Assembly (NCBI GenBank): GCA_029866215.1 | Contig: JARWZU010000088.1 | Location: forward strand, 1-64,000 | Length of the DNA stretch: 64,000 bases | Source: Akkermansiaceae bacterium | GTDB taxonomy: Bacteria > Verrucomicrobiota > Verrucomicrobiia > Verrucomicrobiales > Akkermansiaceae | Reading direction: 5' to 3' | In this document: positions 16,058 to 27,240 of the stretch, in pieces | Position numbering within the stretch: the stretch's first letter is position 1 | How the letters are laid out: each line of letters starts with the position of its first letter | The notes under the pieces: model-generated | Seen by the model: the letters and a program-made list of their open reading frames with translations, nothing else | The model's database searches: none | What the model was told of the DNA's origin: nothing | Position numbers and translations under genes: made by a program

Positions 16058-16489
16058 TTACGCCATCTGAGATTCGCCGTTCGGTCCTTGAGTGACCATG
16101 ACGATGCGAAGGGGCAAACGAACGAGAATCTCGCCGTCGCAACCGATGTCGATCGAGTAAATGCCTTCTTCTTGGAAACGAAGTCCTTGGAGGTTCATCA
16201 CGATGTTGCGAGTCAGGAATGGAACGTTTTTTGGAAGTTGAACTTCGAACTCAGGCTCGATCGGCATGTTGTTCGGGTCAAGGGACTCGCCATCCTCGTT
16301 GATGATGTTGATGGAAAGCTTGTGGCGTCCGATATCCTCGGGGGTGAAGCAGAAGCGCATCGCCAAAGTGCACGATGGATGAACCACCGGGACCGCGCGA
16401 GCCGCGAGGGTATCGAAGGTTCCGGAGATCACGAGCTTACCGTTGTAGTCGGAGGCGAAGTCACAGAGAGTGGCAATTTGAATGTCCAT
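16058..16489 (-). CDS. Conserved protein, DUF6941-like
   Basis: A 143-residue protein begins MDIQIATLCDFASDYNGKLV and continues SGTFDTLAARAVPVVHPSCT, then FLTRNIVMNLQGLRFQEEGI. It resembles the DUF6941 family of small beta-rich proteins that start with a CDxA or CDFA block; this is from memory of the family, with no function known. The ATG at 16489 was preferred over a frame beginning at 16609, whose extra 40 residues look random. No signal peptide is visible. Upstream lies a 700-base gene-free gap. Confidence 0.68.
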   Translation of the reverse strand: MDIQIATLCDFASDYNGKLVISGTFDTLAARAVPVVHPSCTLAMRFCFTPEDIGRHKLSINIINEDGESLDPNNMPIEPEFEVQLPKNVPFLTRNIVMNLQGLRFQEEGIYSIDIGCDGEILVRLPLRIVMVTQGPNGESQMA

Positions 16490-16740
16490 ATTGGAGTGTT
16501 GGTTTGAGATTGAAGAAACTGCCGCACACGATGAACGAAACGGCGCCCTTTGTTTGAAGTGATCCTCGCGAAGGGTAAAGCGGAATCCACCTGCAAATGA
16601 GAATCGCAAGGTCCTATTTCACCATTGTAATCCAGACCAACTCACCCACTACCCGCCCGCCATTCCGAAAACGATCTACACCCCAAGCCCTAGATCTCAG
16701 CGATTTGCTAGAAACCACAAACTCGATAAAACAACATTTA

Positions 16741-16757
16741 CCCAAGTTATTCACAAC
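16741..16757 (+). repeat. 17-bp repeat copy 1 containing a DnaA-box-like site
   Basis: CCCAAGTTATTCACAAC is present here and again, unchanged, at 17051. The core TTATTCACA sits at 16747-16755 and matches TTATNCACA. Confidence 0.55.
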
Positions 16758-17050
16758 CCATACCCCCCTCCTCCCGCATTGCGATGTTTCATCTCACCAA
16801 CCATTCCGGCACCACACCCACGGATGAATACCGAGCGGTAAATAACTTGTGAGTAATTGGTGAGTCATGGTGAGCAAGTCTACAAATTACTAATGTTAAA
16901 CGATTTGAGTTTCGATCAATCGTTTAAAACTTTAAAACGAGCCCCCAGACGATTCAAACACCCAAGAAGTTATTCTTCAGAGGCGACTCCCATGGTAAGA
17001 TTCAAGAACAGCATCCCGCTGCCTGAAAGTAAGCAAATACCAACACTTTC

Positions 17051-17067
17051 CCCAAGTTATTCACAAC
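17051..17067 (+). repeat. 17-bp repeat copy 2 containing a DnaA-box-like site
   Basis: This is the second exact copy of CCCAAGTTATTCACAAC, 310 bases from the first and about 120 bases before the icd start. The core TTATTCACA lies at 17057-17065. Confidence 0.55.
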
Positions 17068-17132
17068 GACCAAACCCGCAGTTTTGAGCCTATCCGACTT
17101 TATCGGAGCACTGGCGGAGCAATTGCTTTTGA

Positions 17133-19412
<2,280 letters not shown>

Positions 19413-19454
19413 CCGGTGATCCTCGCCGCACCCGCTGCCGAACCTCACACCCGC

Positions 19455-20702
19455 ATGCCGACCCTTCAGGAAACGATCCATCAAATGGGCAAACAGGCTC
19501 GCGCAGCTTCGTACGCCCTCGCACAGTTGTCGGCCGACGAAAAGAACGAGATTCTCCGCGCCATGGCGGCATCGATCCGCCGTCATGCCGCGAAGGTGTT
19601 GGAGGCAAACGCCCTCGACCTCGCCGCTGGCAAGGAAAAGGGGCTCTCCGCCGCGATGCTCGACCGGTTGATGCTTAATGATGCCCGCATCGAAGCGATG
19701 GCCGCAGGGATCGACCAAGTCGCCACCTTGCCCGATCCGGTCGGCCAAACGCTGGATGCATGGGAACGCCCGAACGGCATCCGAATCGAACAAATCCGTG
19801 TGCCCATCGGAACCATCGGCATCATTTACGAAAGCCGCCCCAACGTCACCGCCGACGCTGCAGTGCTTTGCTTCAAAACCGGCAACGCAACCATCCTCCG
19901 AGGCGGCAGCGAGGCGATCCACTCGAACCTCGCCATCGCCGAGGCGCTCGGCAATGCCGGGGCACCCGCCCACGCCATCCAACTCATTCCATTCACCGAC
20001 CGCGAGAGCGTGGCGGTCCTCGCCGGCATGGACAAGTGGCTCGATCTCATCATCCCTCGCGGCGGCAAGGGCCTCATCGAAACGGTGGTGTCACTCGCTC
20101 GCATGCCGGTCATCAAACACTACGACGGCATCTGCCACCTCTTCGTCGATGCCGCAGCCGACCTAGAAATGGCCGTCTCGCTGACCCTCAATTCCAAAAC
20201 CCAAAAATGCGGCGTCTGCAACGCGCTCGAAACTCTGCTCGTCCACCGCGAGGTCGCCGCCGAGTTTCTTCCCAAGGTCGCCACCGCCCTCCGCTCGAAA
20301 GGTGTGGAACTCCGCGGCTGCGAACGAAGCCTCGCCATCCTCCCCGACCTCATTCCCGCCACCACCGATGACTGGGAAACGGAATACCTCGACCTGATTC
20401 TCTCGATCAAGGTGGTCGATTCACTCGATGCCGCCGTGGCTCACATCAATGCCCATGGTTCACACCACACGGACGTGATCGTCACCCACGACGAGGCAAA
20501 CGCCGAGCAGTTCCTCCGCAGCGTGGATTCTGCCTGTGTCTTTCACAACGTCTCCACCCGCTTCGCGGATGGCGGTGAATTCGGGTTCGGTGCAGAAATC
20601 GGCATCTCCACCGACAAGCTCCACGCCCGCGGCCCCATGGGGCTGCGCGAACTCACGAGCTACCAATACCGCGTCCGCGGTAACGGGCAAATCCGAGGCT
20701 AA
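19455..20702 (+). CDS. proA: Gamma-glutamyl phosphate reductase
   Basis: ProA reduces gamma-glutamyl phosphate to glutamate semialdehyde in proline synthesis. The 415 residues fit. Visible are MGKQARAASYALAQLSADEK, RVPIGTIGIIYESRPNVTAD, TGNATILRGGSEAIHSN and the catalytic cysteine in SKTQKCGVCNALETLLVH, then GAEIGISTDKLHARGPMGLR near the end. The ATG at 19455 was preferred; a GTG at 19416 would add 13 residues without family support. It follows icd closely, perhaps by read-through. No proB is seen. Confidence 0.95.
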   Translation: MPTLQETIHQMGKQARAASYALAQLSADEKNEILRAMAASIRRHAAKVLEANALDLAAGKEKGLSAAMLDRLMLNDARIEAMAAGIDQVATLPDPVGQTLDAWERPNGIRIEQIRVPIGTIGIIYESRPNVTADAAVLCFKTGNATILRGGSEAIHSNLAIAEALGNAGAPAHAIQLIPFTDRESVAVLAGMDKWLDLIIPRGGKGLIETVVSLARMPVIKHYDGICHLFVDAAADLEMAVSLTLNSKTQKCGVCNALETLLVHREVAAEFLPKVATALRSKGVELRGCERSLAILPDLIPATTDDWETEYLDLILSIKVVDSLDAAVAHINAHGSHHTDVIVTHDEANAEQFLRSVDSACVFHNVSTRFADGGEFGFGAEIGISTDKLHARGPMGLRELTSYQYRVRGNGQIRG

Positions 20703-21462
20703 AACGGCACGCTTGCCCCTCTAATCCGCAGTGAAGAGTGATGACGAGGCGCACCAGTGCGGATCTTGTCGGCCTTTGAAGACGAAAACGAGCGCACCAT
20801 CGGTTCACCCATCGGGTGAACATGAGCCGAATTTCAAATTCCTTCCTGCGGGCGAGCGATTCCAACTCCTTTGCAGCGACGAGGCACTCACTCGGTGACC
20901 GCCTCGATGTCGGGGTTCCCGTGCGCCATGCACGCCCCCCGTTACGCGATGTAAAACAACTTTTACATCATGTTCGGGTGCTTGTGCGCGATGTAAAGTT
21001 GCTCGTACATCATGTTCGGGTGCTTGTGCGCGATGTAAAGTTGCCCGTACATCATGTTCGGGTGCTTGTGCGCGATGTAAAATTGCCCGTACATCATGTT
21101 CGGGTGCTTGTGCACGATGTACGGGCACCCGTGCACGATGTACGGGAACCCGTGCACAACGGAACAGAACCCCGGTGCGTGAGACATGGAAAGGCACTTC
21201 CGCCGCCACACATGAATTGATAATCAATGAGTTGCACCTGAAACGGGTTTGGAATCATCTCGCCGAACCTCCGCTGCCAGTGCCCGTGCCTGACCCATCC
21301 GCATCCCAACTGCGGATTCTAGGATGGAATCGCCTAGGCCCACACGGCGACCCACTCAGCACCAGAGCCCAAGCGAATTGAGGACCGAAGCAAATCGCCC
21401 CGGTCCCCATCCCATCACTCGGCCCCATCAGCGTGAACCCGAGCGCATATCATCAATTCAAA
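20703..21462. other. Gene-poor region around a 21-bp repeat array
   Basis: These 760 bases separate proA from the convergent secreted-protein gene. They contain a 19-base palindrome GTTCACCCATCGGGTGAAC at 20803-20821 and the 21-bp array at 20903-21154. Open frames over the array run on both strands (20816-21220 on plus, 20805-21227 on minus) because the unit length is divisible by three; neither has a family I recognise. Beyond 21230 nothing but intergenic sequence is seen. Confidence 0.6.
20903..21154 (+). repeat. Array of twelve 21-bp units
   Basis: Twelve units of 21 bases follow each other without gaps. Four are exact copies of type B (CATCATGTTCGGGTGCTTGT plus G). They alternate with four A units (CGCGATGTAAAGTTGCCCGT plus A, with base changes). 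Two C units (CACGATGTACGGGCACCCGT plus G) close the array and two degenerate units open it. In the plus frame each unit codes for seven residues, such as RDVKLPV, HHVRVLV and HDVREPV. The C units can fold into hairpins, GTGCACG pairing with CGTGCAC. A 134-residue frame beginning at 20816 spans the array; whether it is translated is open. Confidence 0.85.
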
Positions 21463-24400
21463 TCAAGGAGTCACGACCACCTTCAAGCGAGCGAAGATTT
21501 TTCCTCGGCCAGTTGGCAAAGTGTAACTGATAAATCCGGCCACACTGGAATCAGCTGTCACTGGTTGCCATGTAACTAGATCACTTGAGGTTTCAATCGT
21601 CCCCGCTGCGTTTGTAGCAGTCGCGCTCTTGGGATAGGTAATTTTCCCTCCAACAACCTGCGGCGTTGCCGTCATCGAACTACCCGTCGCTCCCATGAAA
21701 TATTCCACACCGTTGCTCACCCCATCGCCATCGTAATCGAGACCTGAGGCTTGGCCGCCGGCGTTGGTGGCCGCCCAGGTCGCGTAGCTGTTGCCCGTTG
21801 GAACCGCACTGATCGCCACCTGGCCGATACCGATTTGTTTAGAAGCCCCTTGTTCAGGTGACCGAAGTCCTCGGTCCGATATCCATGTGATGGTAAATTC
21901 ATTACCAGCACCAATAGAGAGACCCGTCACTTTGGTTGACTTCACTGCATCAACCTTACCTAACGTGTCATAGGCAAGCGCCTCGACGGCAGCGCCCCCG
22001 TTGACTGCAACCGTCCAGACAGGAGAACGGCCTTCGGTAGTTCTCTCGACACGGCCGAGATAAGAGACGTCCAGAGACGTCAAGACCCCACCAGTAGCAT
22101 TGATCAAATGAAGTGTGACCGTAAGATTTCCGCTTGAGTTTGTGTGGCGGTAGCCTAAGACTCCTGTGGAATTTCCTGTGGAATTGCTGCCAAGGAAACC
22201 GCCCGTGGTTGCAGATTGTCCCCAAGATCCTGCATAAACCTGCAGAGGTGGCGAAGCGTCCGACAAGGCCGTCCATCCGGCTGGCATGTTGGTGATACCA
22301 GCGGTTGAATTACCCGTGATACCATTAAACGCTTGGGTATAGTTCCCCGTAAAACTGGGATAGGTAGCCAGCGTCGTAAAAGTACCCACCGCCGTGTAGC
22401 TGGTTCCAGATGCATTGGTCGCGTAGGCACAAACTGAGTAATTTGTGCCTGGCGTCAGTCCCGTCAGCGTCGAGCTAAAGGCTCCAACGTCAGGAGAGCC
22501 AACCTCGACCATAGACACTCCACTGCCACCGAGCTGTGGTGCCGCATTCACTGCGGTTGCCGCATAGACAAATCCCGATCCTGTAAGGGTTTGACCACCA
22601 GTTGAAACAATTTCCGCGCGCACAGTCGCTGAGAGCGATCCCATTGTAGCGACTGGCACATTCAAAGTCGTTGCCGTGGGAGCGAATACGCTATTTCCCA
22701 CGCTAACCGACACATCAGAAATACCGATCTGACGTGCGGAACCAAAACCTGAGGGATAGGAGGATGCCCAGACGATTTGGAAAGTTGAACCATTGGGAAT
22801 GGATAATCCACCAATCGACGCGTTGCGCTGGGCATTGTCACGATCCGCAGTGGAATATCCAAGAGCAGTCACCGTTACTCCCCCAACAGTTACGGTAAAT
22901 ACAGGGATCCGCGTGTTTTCGGGGACAGTCATTCGTCCCTTGTAAGCGACTGTGAGGTCGTTGATCTCTGCACCCGTTGTATTTCGGAGGGTCAGAATCT
23001 GATTCAGTGGCGCATTGTTTGTCAGGGTCAAACTTGTGTGATGATAGCCAAAGACGCTGGCGTTGCCCCTGAATCCTCCATCACTAACGGAGCCCCAGTT
23101 ACCAACATAAGCTGACAGGTAAGCCGCAGGCCCAGAAGCGGACCAGCCTTGCGGCAGCGTTGCAGCCGAGACATAGCTCGAAAATGTCTGAGTGTATGGC
23201 GTACTCGTCAGAGCGGGAACATCAACGGTGGTAAATGTCCAAGTGGTAGTATCGGAGCTAGGAATCCCCACATAGCGATTTCCAGAACTGTCCTCGAACG
23301 CGTCACCTGCGATTTGCACATAGTAGGTGGTGCCATAATCTAAAGCAGCAGTAAGTGGGATTGTTACAGTCGAGTTATCAACTACGAAACCAGGGGTGAA
23401 ATAGTCTGCCACGATTGTTTCGACCACCGCTCCTCCCGCTTTTTTGAGGGTAATATTGCCACCAATAGGACTGATCGCCTCGCTAAACGTTAGCCTCAAG
23501 CTGGAGGTTGGAACTGCATTGCTACCCAAGGGGCTGTAAGTGACGACTGTAGGTGCGGTGGTGTCAGGTGAATCAGTCGTGAACGCCCAAGCGGTAGTAG
23601 TCAGAATGCCACCAAAGGAATTGCCTGCTGGATCTTTAACGGCTCCAGCGGGAACCAGAACATAATAGCTGGTGTTGTAGTTTAGATCTACGGTGGGGTC
23701 GATGGTCAAAGTGCTACCTGAAACAGTGATCGAAGCAGGAATCGTTGAACCATCAGAGGATTTCTTGAGTTCAATCGCGCCCGTACCCGCCTGCACCGGC
23801 TCGCTGAAGCTGGCAACTAAGTTATCTGAAATTGAAACTTGAGTCGCACTATTGGTAGGTACCAGTGTTGAGATGCTGGGCGGGATCGTGTCTAAACTAG
23901 GATTGATGGTACCCGTAAGTTTGATGTCATCGAGCCGAATTGCGGTGGTTCCCGATTTGACGAATCGAATTTTAAGTCCATTAATTTGTGCTCCTACCGG
24001 TAACGACAATGTTTTGGCTAAATACCAGCCTGTGGTTGCGTTCGCGGTTTCATTGAAAAGGGCACTTGATTGGTTTGCAATCAAGGTCCAAGACGCACCA
24101 TTCCAATAGTCAACGGAAAAGGTCGCTGAAGCAGAAGCTGACTCTTTCCGGTAACCATACGAAAGCTGAAGCGTGTTGTATGTCGAAGCATTAATATTCT
24201 CAATACCTAGGCCATAGGTGGCATTTGAACTGGTTAGCCAAACATTTCCACCGCCTGATGCACCTGTATAGGAGGTTGAATTGGATGATGACCGCACATC
24301 GCCTGGGTTTGTTGCATCCCCTTGGCTAAAGGTTAGGTTTCCCTTATTCTGGAAAGTGGCAGGAGCAGTGCCGAGCGTATAGTTTCCAAAAGAGATAGTT

Positions 24401-24567
24401 CCAGCCGGAGTGCCGAAATTTTCCGAGAAAATTGTCGTCTGCGCTCCCGCATCGAAGACTGACGCCGCGGAGACGAGCGCCATTGCAAGCAGTGCCCGGC
24501 CCCAGCGTAGAGGTTGCGAGATCCCATGGGGACGTTTTGGTTCGGAGTTGCAAATCATGGTTTTCAT
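21463..24567 (-). CDS. Large secreted protein with bacterial Ig-like (SbsA/Big_5 type) domains
   Basis: The 1034-residue protein has a signal peptide (RALLAMALVSAASVFDAGAQ) and then an N-terminal beta-sandwich region of about 200 residues. Two Ig-like domains of the SbsA N-terminal type follow: PPSISTLVPTNSATQVSISD and APTVVTYSPLGSNAVPTSSL, each with NYNTSYYVLVPAGAVKD-like or DYGTTYYVQIAGDAFED. Two related modules of about 200 residues with FTVTVGGVTVTALGYSTADR and WTVAVNGGAAVEALAYDTLG come next. The end has DYDGDGVSNGVEYFMGATGS, a Ca-binding thrombospondin-3-like piece common at the end of verrucomicrobial secreted proteins, then a FN3/Ig-type module. No PEP-CTERM anchor is visible. Binding partner unknown. 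Confidence 0.8.
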   Translation of the reverse strand: MKTMICNSEPKRPHGISQPLRWGRALLAMALVSAASVFDAGAQTTIFSENFGTPAGTISFGNYTLGTAPATFQNKGNLTFSQGDATNPGDVRSSSNSTSYTGASGGGNVWLTSSNATYGLGIENINASTYNTLQLSYGYRKESASASATFSVDYWNGASWTLIANQSSALFNETANATTGWYLAKTLSLPVGAQINGLKIRFVKSGTTAIRLDDIKLTGTINPSLDTIPPSISTLVPTNSATQVSISDNLVASFSEPVQAGTGAIELKKSSDGSTIPASITVSGSTLTIDPTVDLNYNTSYYVLVPAGAVKDPAGNSFGGILTTTAWAFTTDSPDTTAPTVVTYSPLGSNAVPTSSLRLTFSEAISPIGGNITLKKAGGAVVETIVADYFTPGFVVDNSTVTIPLTAALDYGTTYYVQIAGDAFEDSSGNRYVGIPSSDTTTWTFTTVDVPALTSTPYTQTFSSYVSAATLPQGWSASGPAAYLSAYVGNWGSVSDGGFRGNASVFGYHHTSLTLTNNAPLNQILTLRNTTGAEINDLTVAYKGRMTVPENTRIPVFTVTVGGVTVTALGYSTADRDNAQRNASIGGLSIPNGSTFQIVWASSYPSGFGSARQIGISDVSVSVGNSVFAPTATTLNVPVATMGSLSATVRAEIVSTGGQTLTGSGFVYAATAVNAAPQLGGSGVSMVEVGSPDVGAFSSTLTGLTPGTNYSVCAYATNASGTSYTAVGTFTTLATYPSFTGNYTQAFNGITGNSTAGITNMPAGWTALSDASPPLQVYAGSWGQSATTGGFLGSNSTGNSTGVLGYRHTNSSGNLTVTLHLINATGGVLTSLDVSYLGRVERTTEGRSPVWTVAVNGGAAVEALAYDTLGKVDAVKSTKVTGLSIGAGNEFTITWISDRGLRSPEQGASKQIGIGQVAISAVPTGNSYATWAATNAGGQASGLDYDGDGVSNGVEYFMGATGSSMTATPQVVGGKITYPKSATATNAAGTIETSSDLVTWQPVTADSSVAGFISYTLPTGRGKIFARLKVVVTP

Positions 24568-24707
24568 TGGTTTTCAGTGATTTTGAATGAATCAAACGAA
24601 AAGCTGACTTTAGCAGAGTTTCAATCAAGGGGTCGGCTGTGTCTAATTCGTCACATTGCGTGTGAAGCAAATTTCAAGCCAAGTTGAATTCTCTTGTCAT
24701 TTCTGAT

Positions 24708-24727
24708 TTTTCAGTATTTACTGAAAA
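24708..24727. promoter_or_regulatory. Palindromic operator candidate at the GbsR-like gene start
   Basis: TTTTCAGTATTTACTGAAAA has exact nine-base arms around TT. It ends three bases before the GTG of the regulator gene, so binding would block its transcription or translation start. The same arms TTTTCAG/CTGAAAA and the same spacing recur at 25263. Confidence 0.7.
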
Positions 24728-24729
24728 CC

Positions 24730-25251
24730 GTGGACACGGAAACCGAAAAACTCAAGCAGGCACGGGACGAATTTGTAGCGCAATGGGGCGCGCTCGGGAC
24801 CCAGTGGGGCATCAACCGGACGATGGCCCAGATCCACGCGCTTCTCATGACCGCGCCCGAGTCGCTGACGACCGACGAGGTCATGGAGGAGCTCGAGATC
24901 AGCCGGGGCAACGCGCACTCCAACATCAAGGAATTGGTCGCTTGGGGGCTGATCCGCTCGGTGGTGAAAAAGGGGGAACGCCGCGAGTTTTTCGAGGCAG
25001 AAAAAGACGTCTGGCAGATTTTCACGATCGTCGCCCGTGAACGGAAGCGCCGGGAAATCGACCCAGCGTTGGCGATCCTCAACCGCTGCGCCGAAGAGAG
25101 CGAGGGCATCGCAACGCCCGAAGGGAAAGCCTTCCACGCTCAGATGCGCTCGTTGGAGGACTTCGTGAGCTTTGCCTCCAAAATGTCCGACCGAATCTCA
25201 CTCATGAAGCACGGATTCGCCCTTCAGATGGCCGCCAAACTTCTCGGTTGA
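24730..25251 (+). CDS. GbsR/MarR-type transcriptional regulator
   Basis: The 173-residue protein has a winged helix of the GbsR branch of the MarR superfamily. TMAQIHALLMTAPESLTTDE is followed by VMEELEISRGNAHSNIKELV and then by WGLIRSVVKKGERREFFEAE, the wing. GbsR itself controls glycine-betaine synthesis in Bacillus; here targets are inferred from operators. The GTG at 24730 is preferred because it starts before the first conserved helix. A TTG at 24694 is possible but would put the palindrome inside the gene. Palindromes lie directly before and after the gene, which points to autoregulation and control of the next gene. Confidence 0.78.
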   Translation: MDTETEKLKQARDEFVAQWGALGTQWGINRTMAQIHALLMTAPESLTTDEVMEELEISRGNAHSNIKELVAWGLIRSVVKKGERREFFEAEKDVWQIFTIVARERKRREIDPALAILNRCAEESEGIATPEGKAFHAQMRSLEDFVSFASKMSDRISLMKHGFALQMAAKLLG

Positions 25252-25261
25252 TCGCTCACTC

Positions 25262-25283
25262 ATTTTCAGAATTTTCTGAAAAT
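25262..25283. promoter_or_regulatory. Second palindromic operator candidate, upstream of the epimerase gene
   Basis: Ten-base arms ATTTTCAGAA and TTCTGAAAAT surround TT. The core shares TTTTCAG-A--T-CTGAAAA with the palindrome at 24708. It lies in the 70-base gap between the regulator stop and the next start at 25322, in an A+T-rich stretch that could hold the promoter. Confidence 0.7.
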
Positions 25284-25321
25284 CGAAATAATTATTAAAA
25301 ACTGATCATTACACACATCAA

Positions 25322-26323
25322 ATGAACCCCGTGGTCGTTATTTTCGGAGCCAATGGATTTTTAGGCCGTTACCTCACCCGCCACTGCGCGCGGACGGGCA
25401 AGGAGGTCGTCGCGATTGGTCGCACGCAAGACGGCTGGAGTGGCGACGGCACCTTTTTGCAATGGGACGGCCAGACGCTAGGTCCGTGGGCCCTTGCCTT
25501 GGAAGGGGCGGAAGCCGTGATCAACCTCGCAGGGCGTAGTGTGAACTGCCGCTACACTGCGGCGAACCGTCGAGAAATCCTCGAGTCACGGGTGAATTCC
25601 ACGCAAGTCATCGGCCGCGCGGTCGCCGGGTGCAAAGTTGCGCCTAAGGCGTGGCTCAATGCGAGTACCGCGACTTGGTACCGCCACGCGGAGGATCAGC
25701 CACAGAACGACTGGCTGGGTGAGCCGGGCGAAGGATTTTCTTGTGAGGTCGCCCAAGCGTGGGAAGACGCGTTCTTCGGCGCGGAAGTGCCCGCGGAGAC
25801 CCGCAAGCTTGCCTTGCGAATCGGCATGGTGCTCGCGAATGAAGATCAGACGGTTTACGACGTCTTGCGCAAGCTGACGGCTCGCGGACTTGGCGGCGCG
25901 ATGGGCAGCGGAAACCAGCGGGTCAGCTGGATCCACATGGAAGACTTCCTCCGAGCCGTCGATTTCGCGATCGCCGACCCATTTCTCGACGGCACCATCA
26001 ATGTCACCGCCCCCGAATTCCCCACCAACCGCGAGTGGATGCAGGGATTCCGCGAAGCGGTGGGAATGCCGATCGGGCTTCCCGCGACGCAATCGATGCT
26101 TGAGATTGGTGCACGGCTGATGGGAACCGAGAGCGAATTGGTCCTGAAAAGCCGTTGGGCAGATCCCCTGCGCTTGCGCGATGCGGGCTTCCGCTGGCGA
26201 CGGGGCCGGGTGGCAGAAGCGCTGGCCGACCTGGAAACGCGTCCAGGCTTACAGGGGTTTTTCAAATCCCCGGCAGGTCGGAGCGCTGGTGCGAGGGTCT
26301 GGCTCCCAGCCACCACCCGCTGA
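25322..26323 (+). CDS. TIGR01777-family epimerase (SDR39U1/YfcH type)
   Basis: The 333-residue protein starts with VVIFGANGFLGRYLTRHCAR, a Rossmann G-x-x-G-x-x-G dinucleotide site, followed by EGAEAVINLAGRSVNCRYTA and the block REILESRVNSTQVIGRAV, both typical of the TIGR01777 (YfcH/SDR39U1) epimerase-like family. Later LRIGMVLANEDQTVYDVLRK and VSWIHMEDFLRAVDFAI agree. Sugar-nucleotide epimerase activity has not been shown for the family. The gene is next to a GbsR-like regulator with an operator between them, so both may form one regulatory unit. Confidence 0.83.
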   Translation: MNPVVVIFGANGFLGRYLTRHCARTGKEVVAIGRTQDGWSGDGTFLQWDGQTLGPWALALEGAEAVINLAGRSVNCRYTAANRREILESRVNSTQVIGRAVAGCKVAPKAWLNASTATWYRHAEDQPQNDWLGEPGEGFSCEVAQAWEDAFFGAEVPAETRKLALRIGMVLANEDQTVYDVLRKLTARGLGGAMGSGNQRVSWIHMEDFLRAVDFAIADPFLDGTINVTAPEFPTNREWMQGFREAVGMPIGLPATQSMLEIGARLMGTESELVLKSRWADPLRLRDAGFRWRRGRVAEALADLETRPGLQGFFKSPAGRSAGARVWLPATTR

Positions 26324-26566
26324 TTTGGCTGCCAAGCCACACCATCTGGCGAAACATTCTCCGACTTTTCACAGTCTGCTCCTCCTTGATTCGTCGAATT
26401 CATGTTTTTAATTCCATGCAAACAATCACGGAACTCATTGATGTTGAGTGGTTTTTTTGCAAAAAATCGCTAACAATGCCGTTTTCGGTTTGCCCTGACC
26501 CCAAACTTGGCATAAGAAGTGCGGACATTAGCCAGCGCACCACACCGCGCATTCTCTCACTGCAAC

Positions 26567-27220
26567 ATGATTTTTCGACTCATCTACTCGCTTCTGCTCG
26601 CCTCGATTGCCGTCACTTTGACCAGCTGTGGTACTTCTGGGCCCACGGGGTTCTCCGCCAACTCGATCCTTTCCGGAAGTAGTTTCTACGCCAAGCATGA
26701 CAGCTTCCAGCTTCCTTCGGTCTCCTCAGTGACCCGATCCGCCGCTACCGGCAAGCCCCGTGACAAGCACTCGATGCCGGTTTACGCTTTCAGTGATCGC
26801 ACCCGGATGGTCCGGACCACCGCTTACACCAGCACCGAGGCTGACCACTTGATTTATGGGAATCGCAATGCCACTGGAACCGCACTCCGCTACAACAACC
26901 GGATTCACAGTGCCGCCGCTGATTGGTCGTTCTATCCCGTAGGAACGACTTTCCGGATCAACGGAATGCCTTATTTGTACGTGGTCGACGATTATGGCTC
27001 GGCTTTGATGGGCACCGGCACGGTCGATATTTACAAGCCAAGCAAGGAAATCATGAACGACTGGGGCACCCGCACGGTCGAAATGACAGTCGTGCAGTGG
27101 GGATCCTTCAACCGCAGTGCCGACATCCTCCGCAAGCGTTCCAGCTACGATCACTGCCGCAAGATGCTGGCAAACATCGTCCGCCAACAGCCAAGCCTCG
27201 GACGCGTCGCGAAGCTCTAA
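26567..27220 (+). CDS. 3D-domain lipoprotein
   Basis: A 217-residue protein with a lipoprotein signal (IYSLLLASIAVTLTSCG; Cys after LTS). Its C-terminal half is a 3D domain named after three aspartates. The pieces seen are YPVGTTFRINGMPYLYVVDD, YGSALMGTGTVDIYKPSKE, with Asp-Asp in VVDDYG and the third Asp in VDIY. Related domains occur in MltA lytic transglycosylases and in YocH/Rpf-like cell-wall proteins. An inner frame at 26519 has 16 extra residues not fitting a signal peptide. The ATG at 26567 gives a proper lipobox. Cell-wall turnover in the periplasm is the likely role. Confidence 0.8.
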   Translation: MIFRLIYSLLLASIAVTLTSCGTSGPTGFSANSILSGSSFYAKHDSFQLPSVSSVTRSAATGKPRDKHSMPVYAFSDRTRMVRTTAYTSTEADHLIYGNRNATGTALRYNNRIHSAAADWSFYPVGTTFRINGMPYLYVVDDYGSALMGTGTVDIYKPSKEIMNDWGTRTVEMTVVQWGSFNRSADILRKRSSYDHCRKMLANIVRQQPSLGRVAKL

Positions 27221-27240
27221 CGAGCCATTCGTTTTTCACC

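Noticed and set aside
16597-17087. Two 76-residue frames (16597-16827 and 16857-17087) in the gap upstream of icd
   Set aside because: No starts, no ribosome-binding sites and no recognisable protein pattern; the gap looks regulatory.
20945-21154. The 21-bp array as a CRISPR
   Set aside because: Units follow without unique spacers and no cas genes are present.
20816-21220. 134-residue plus-strand frame over the 21-bp array as a confident gene
   Set aside because: The period is a multiple of three, so all frames over it stay open; the opposite strand has an equally long frame. Reported as repeat, not as a gene.
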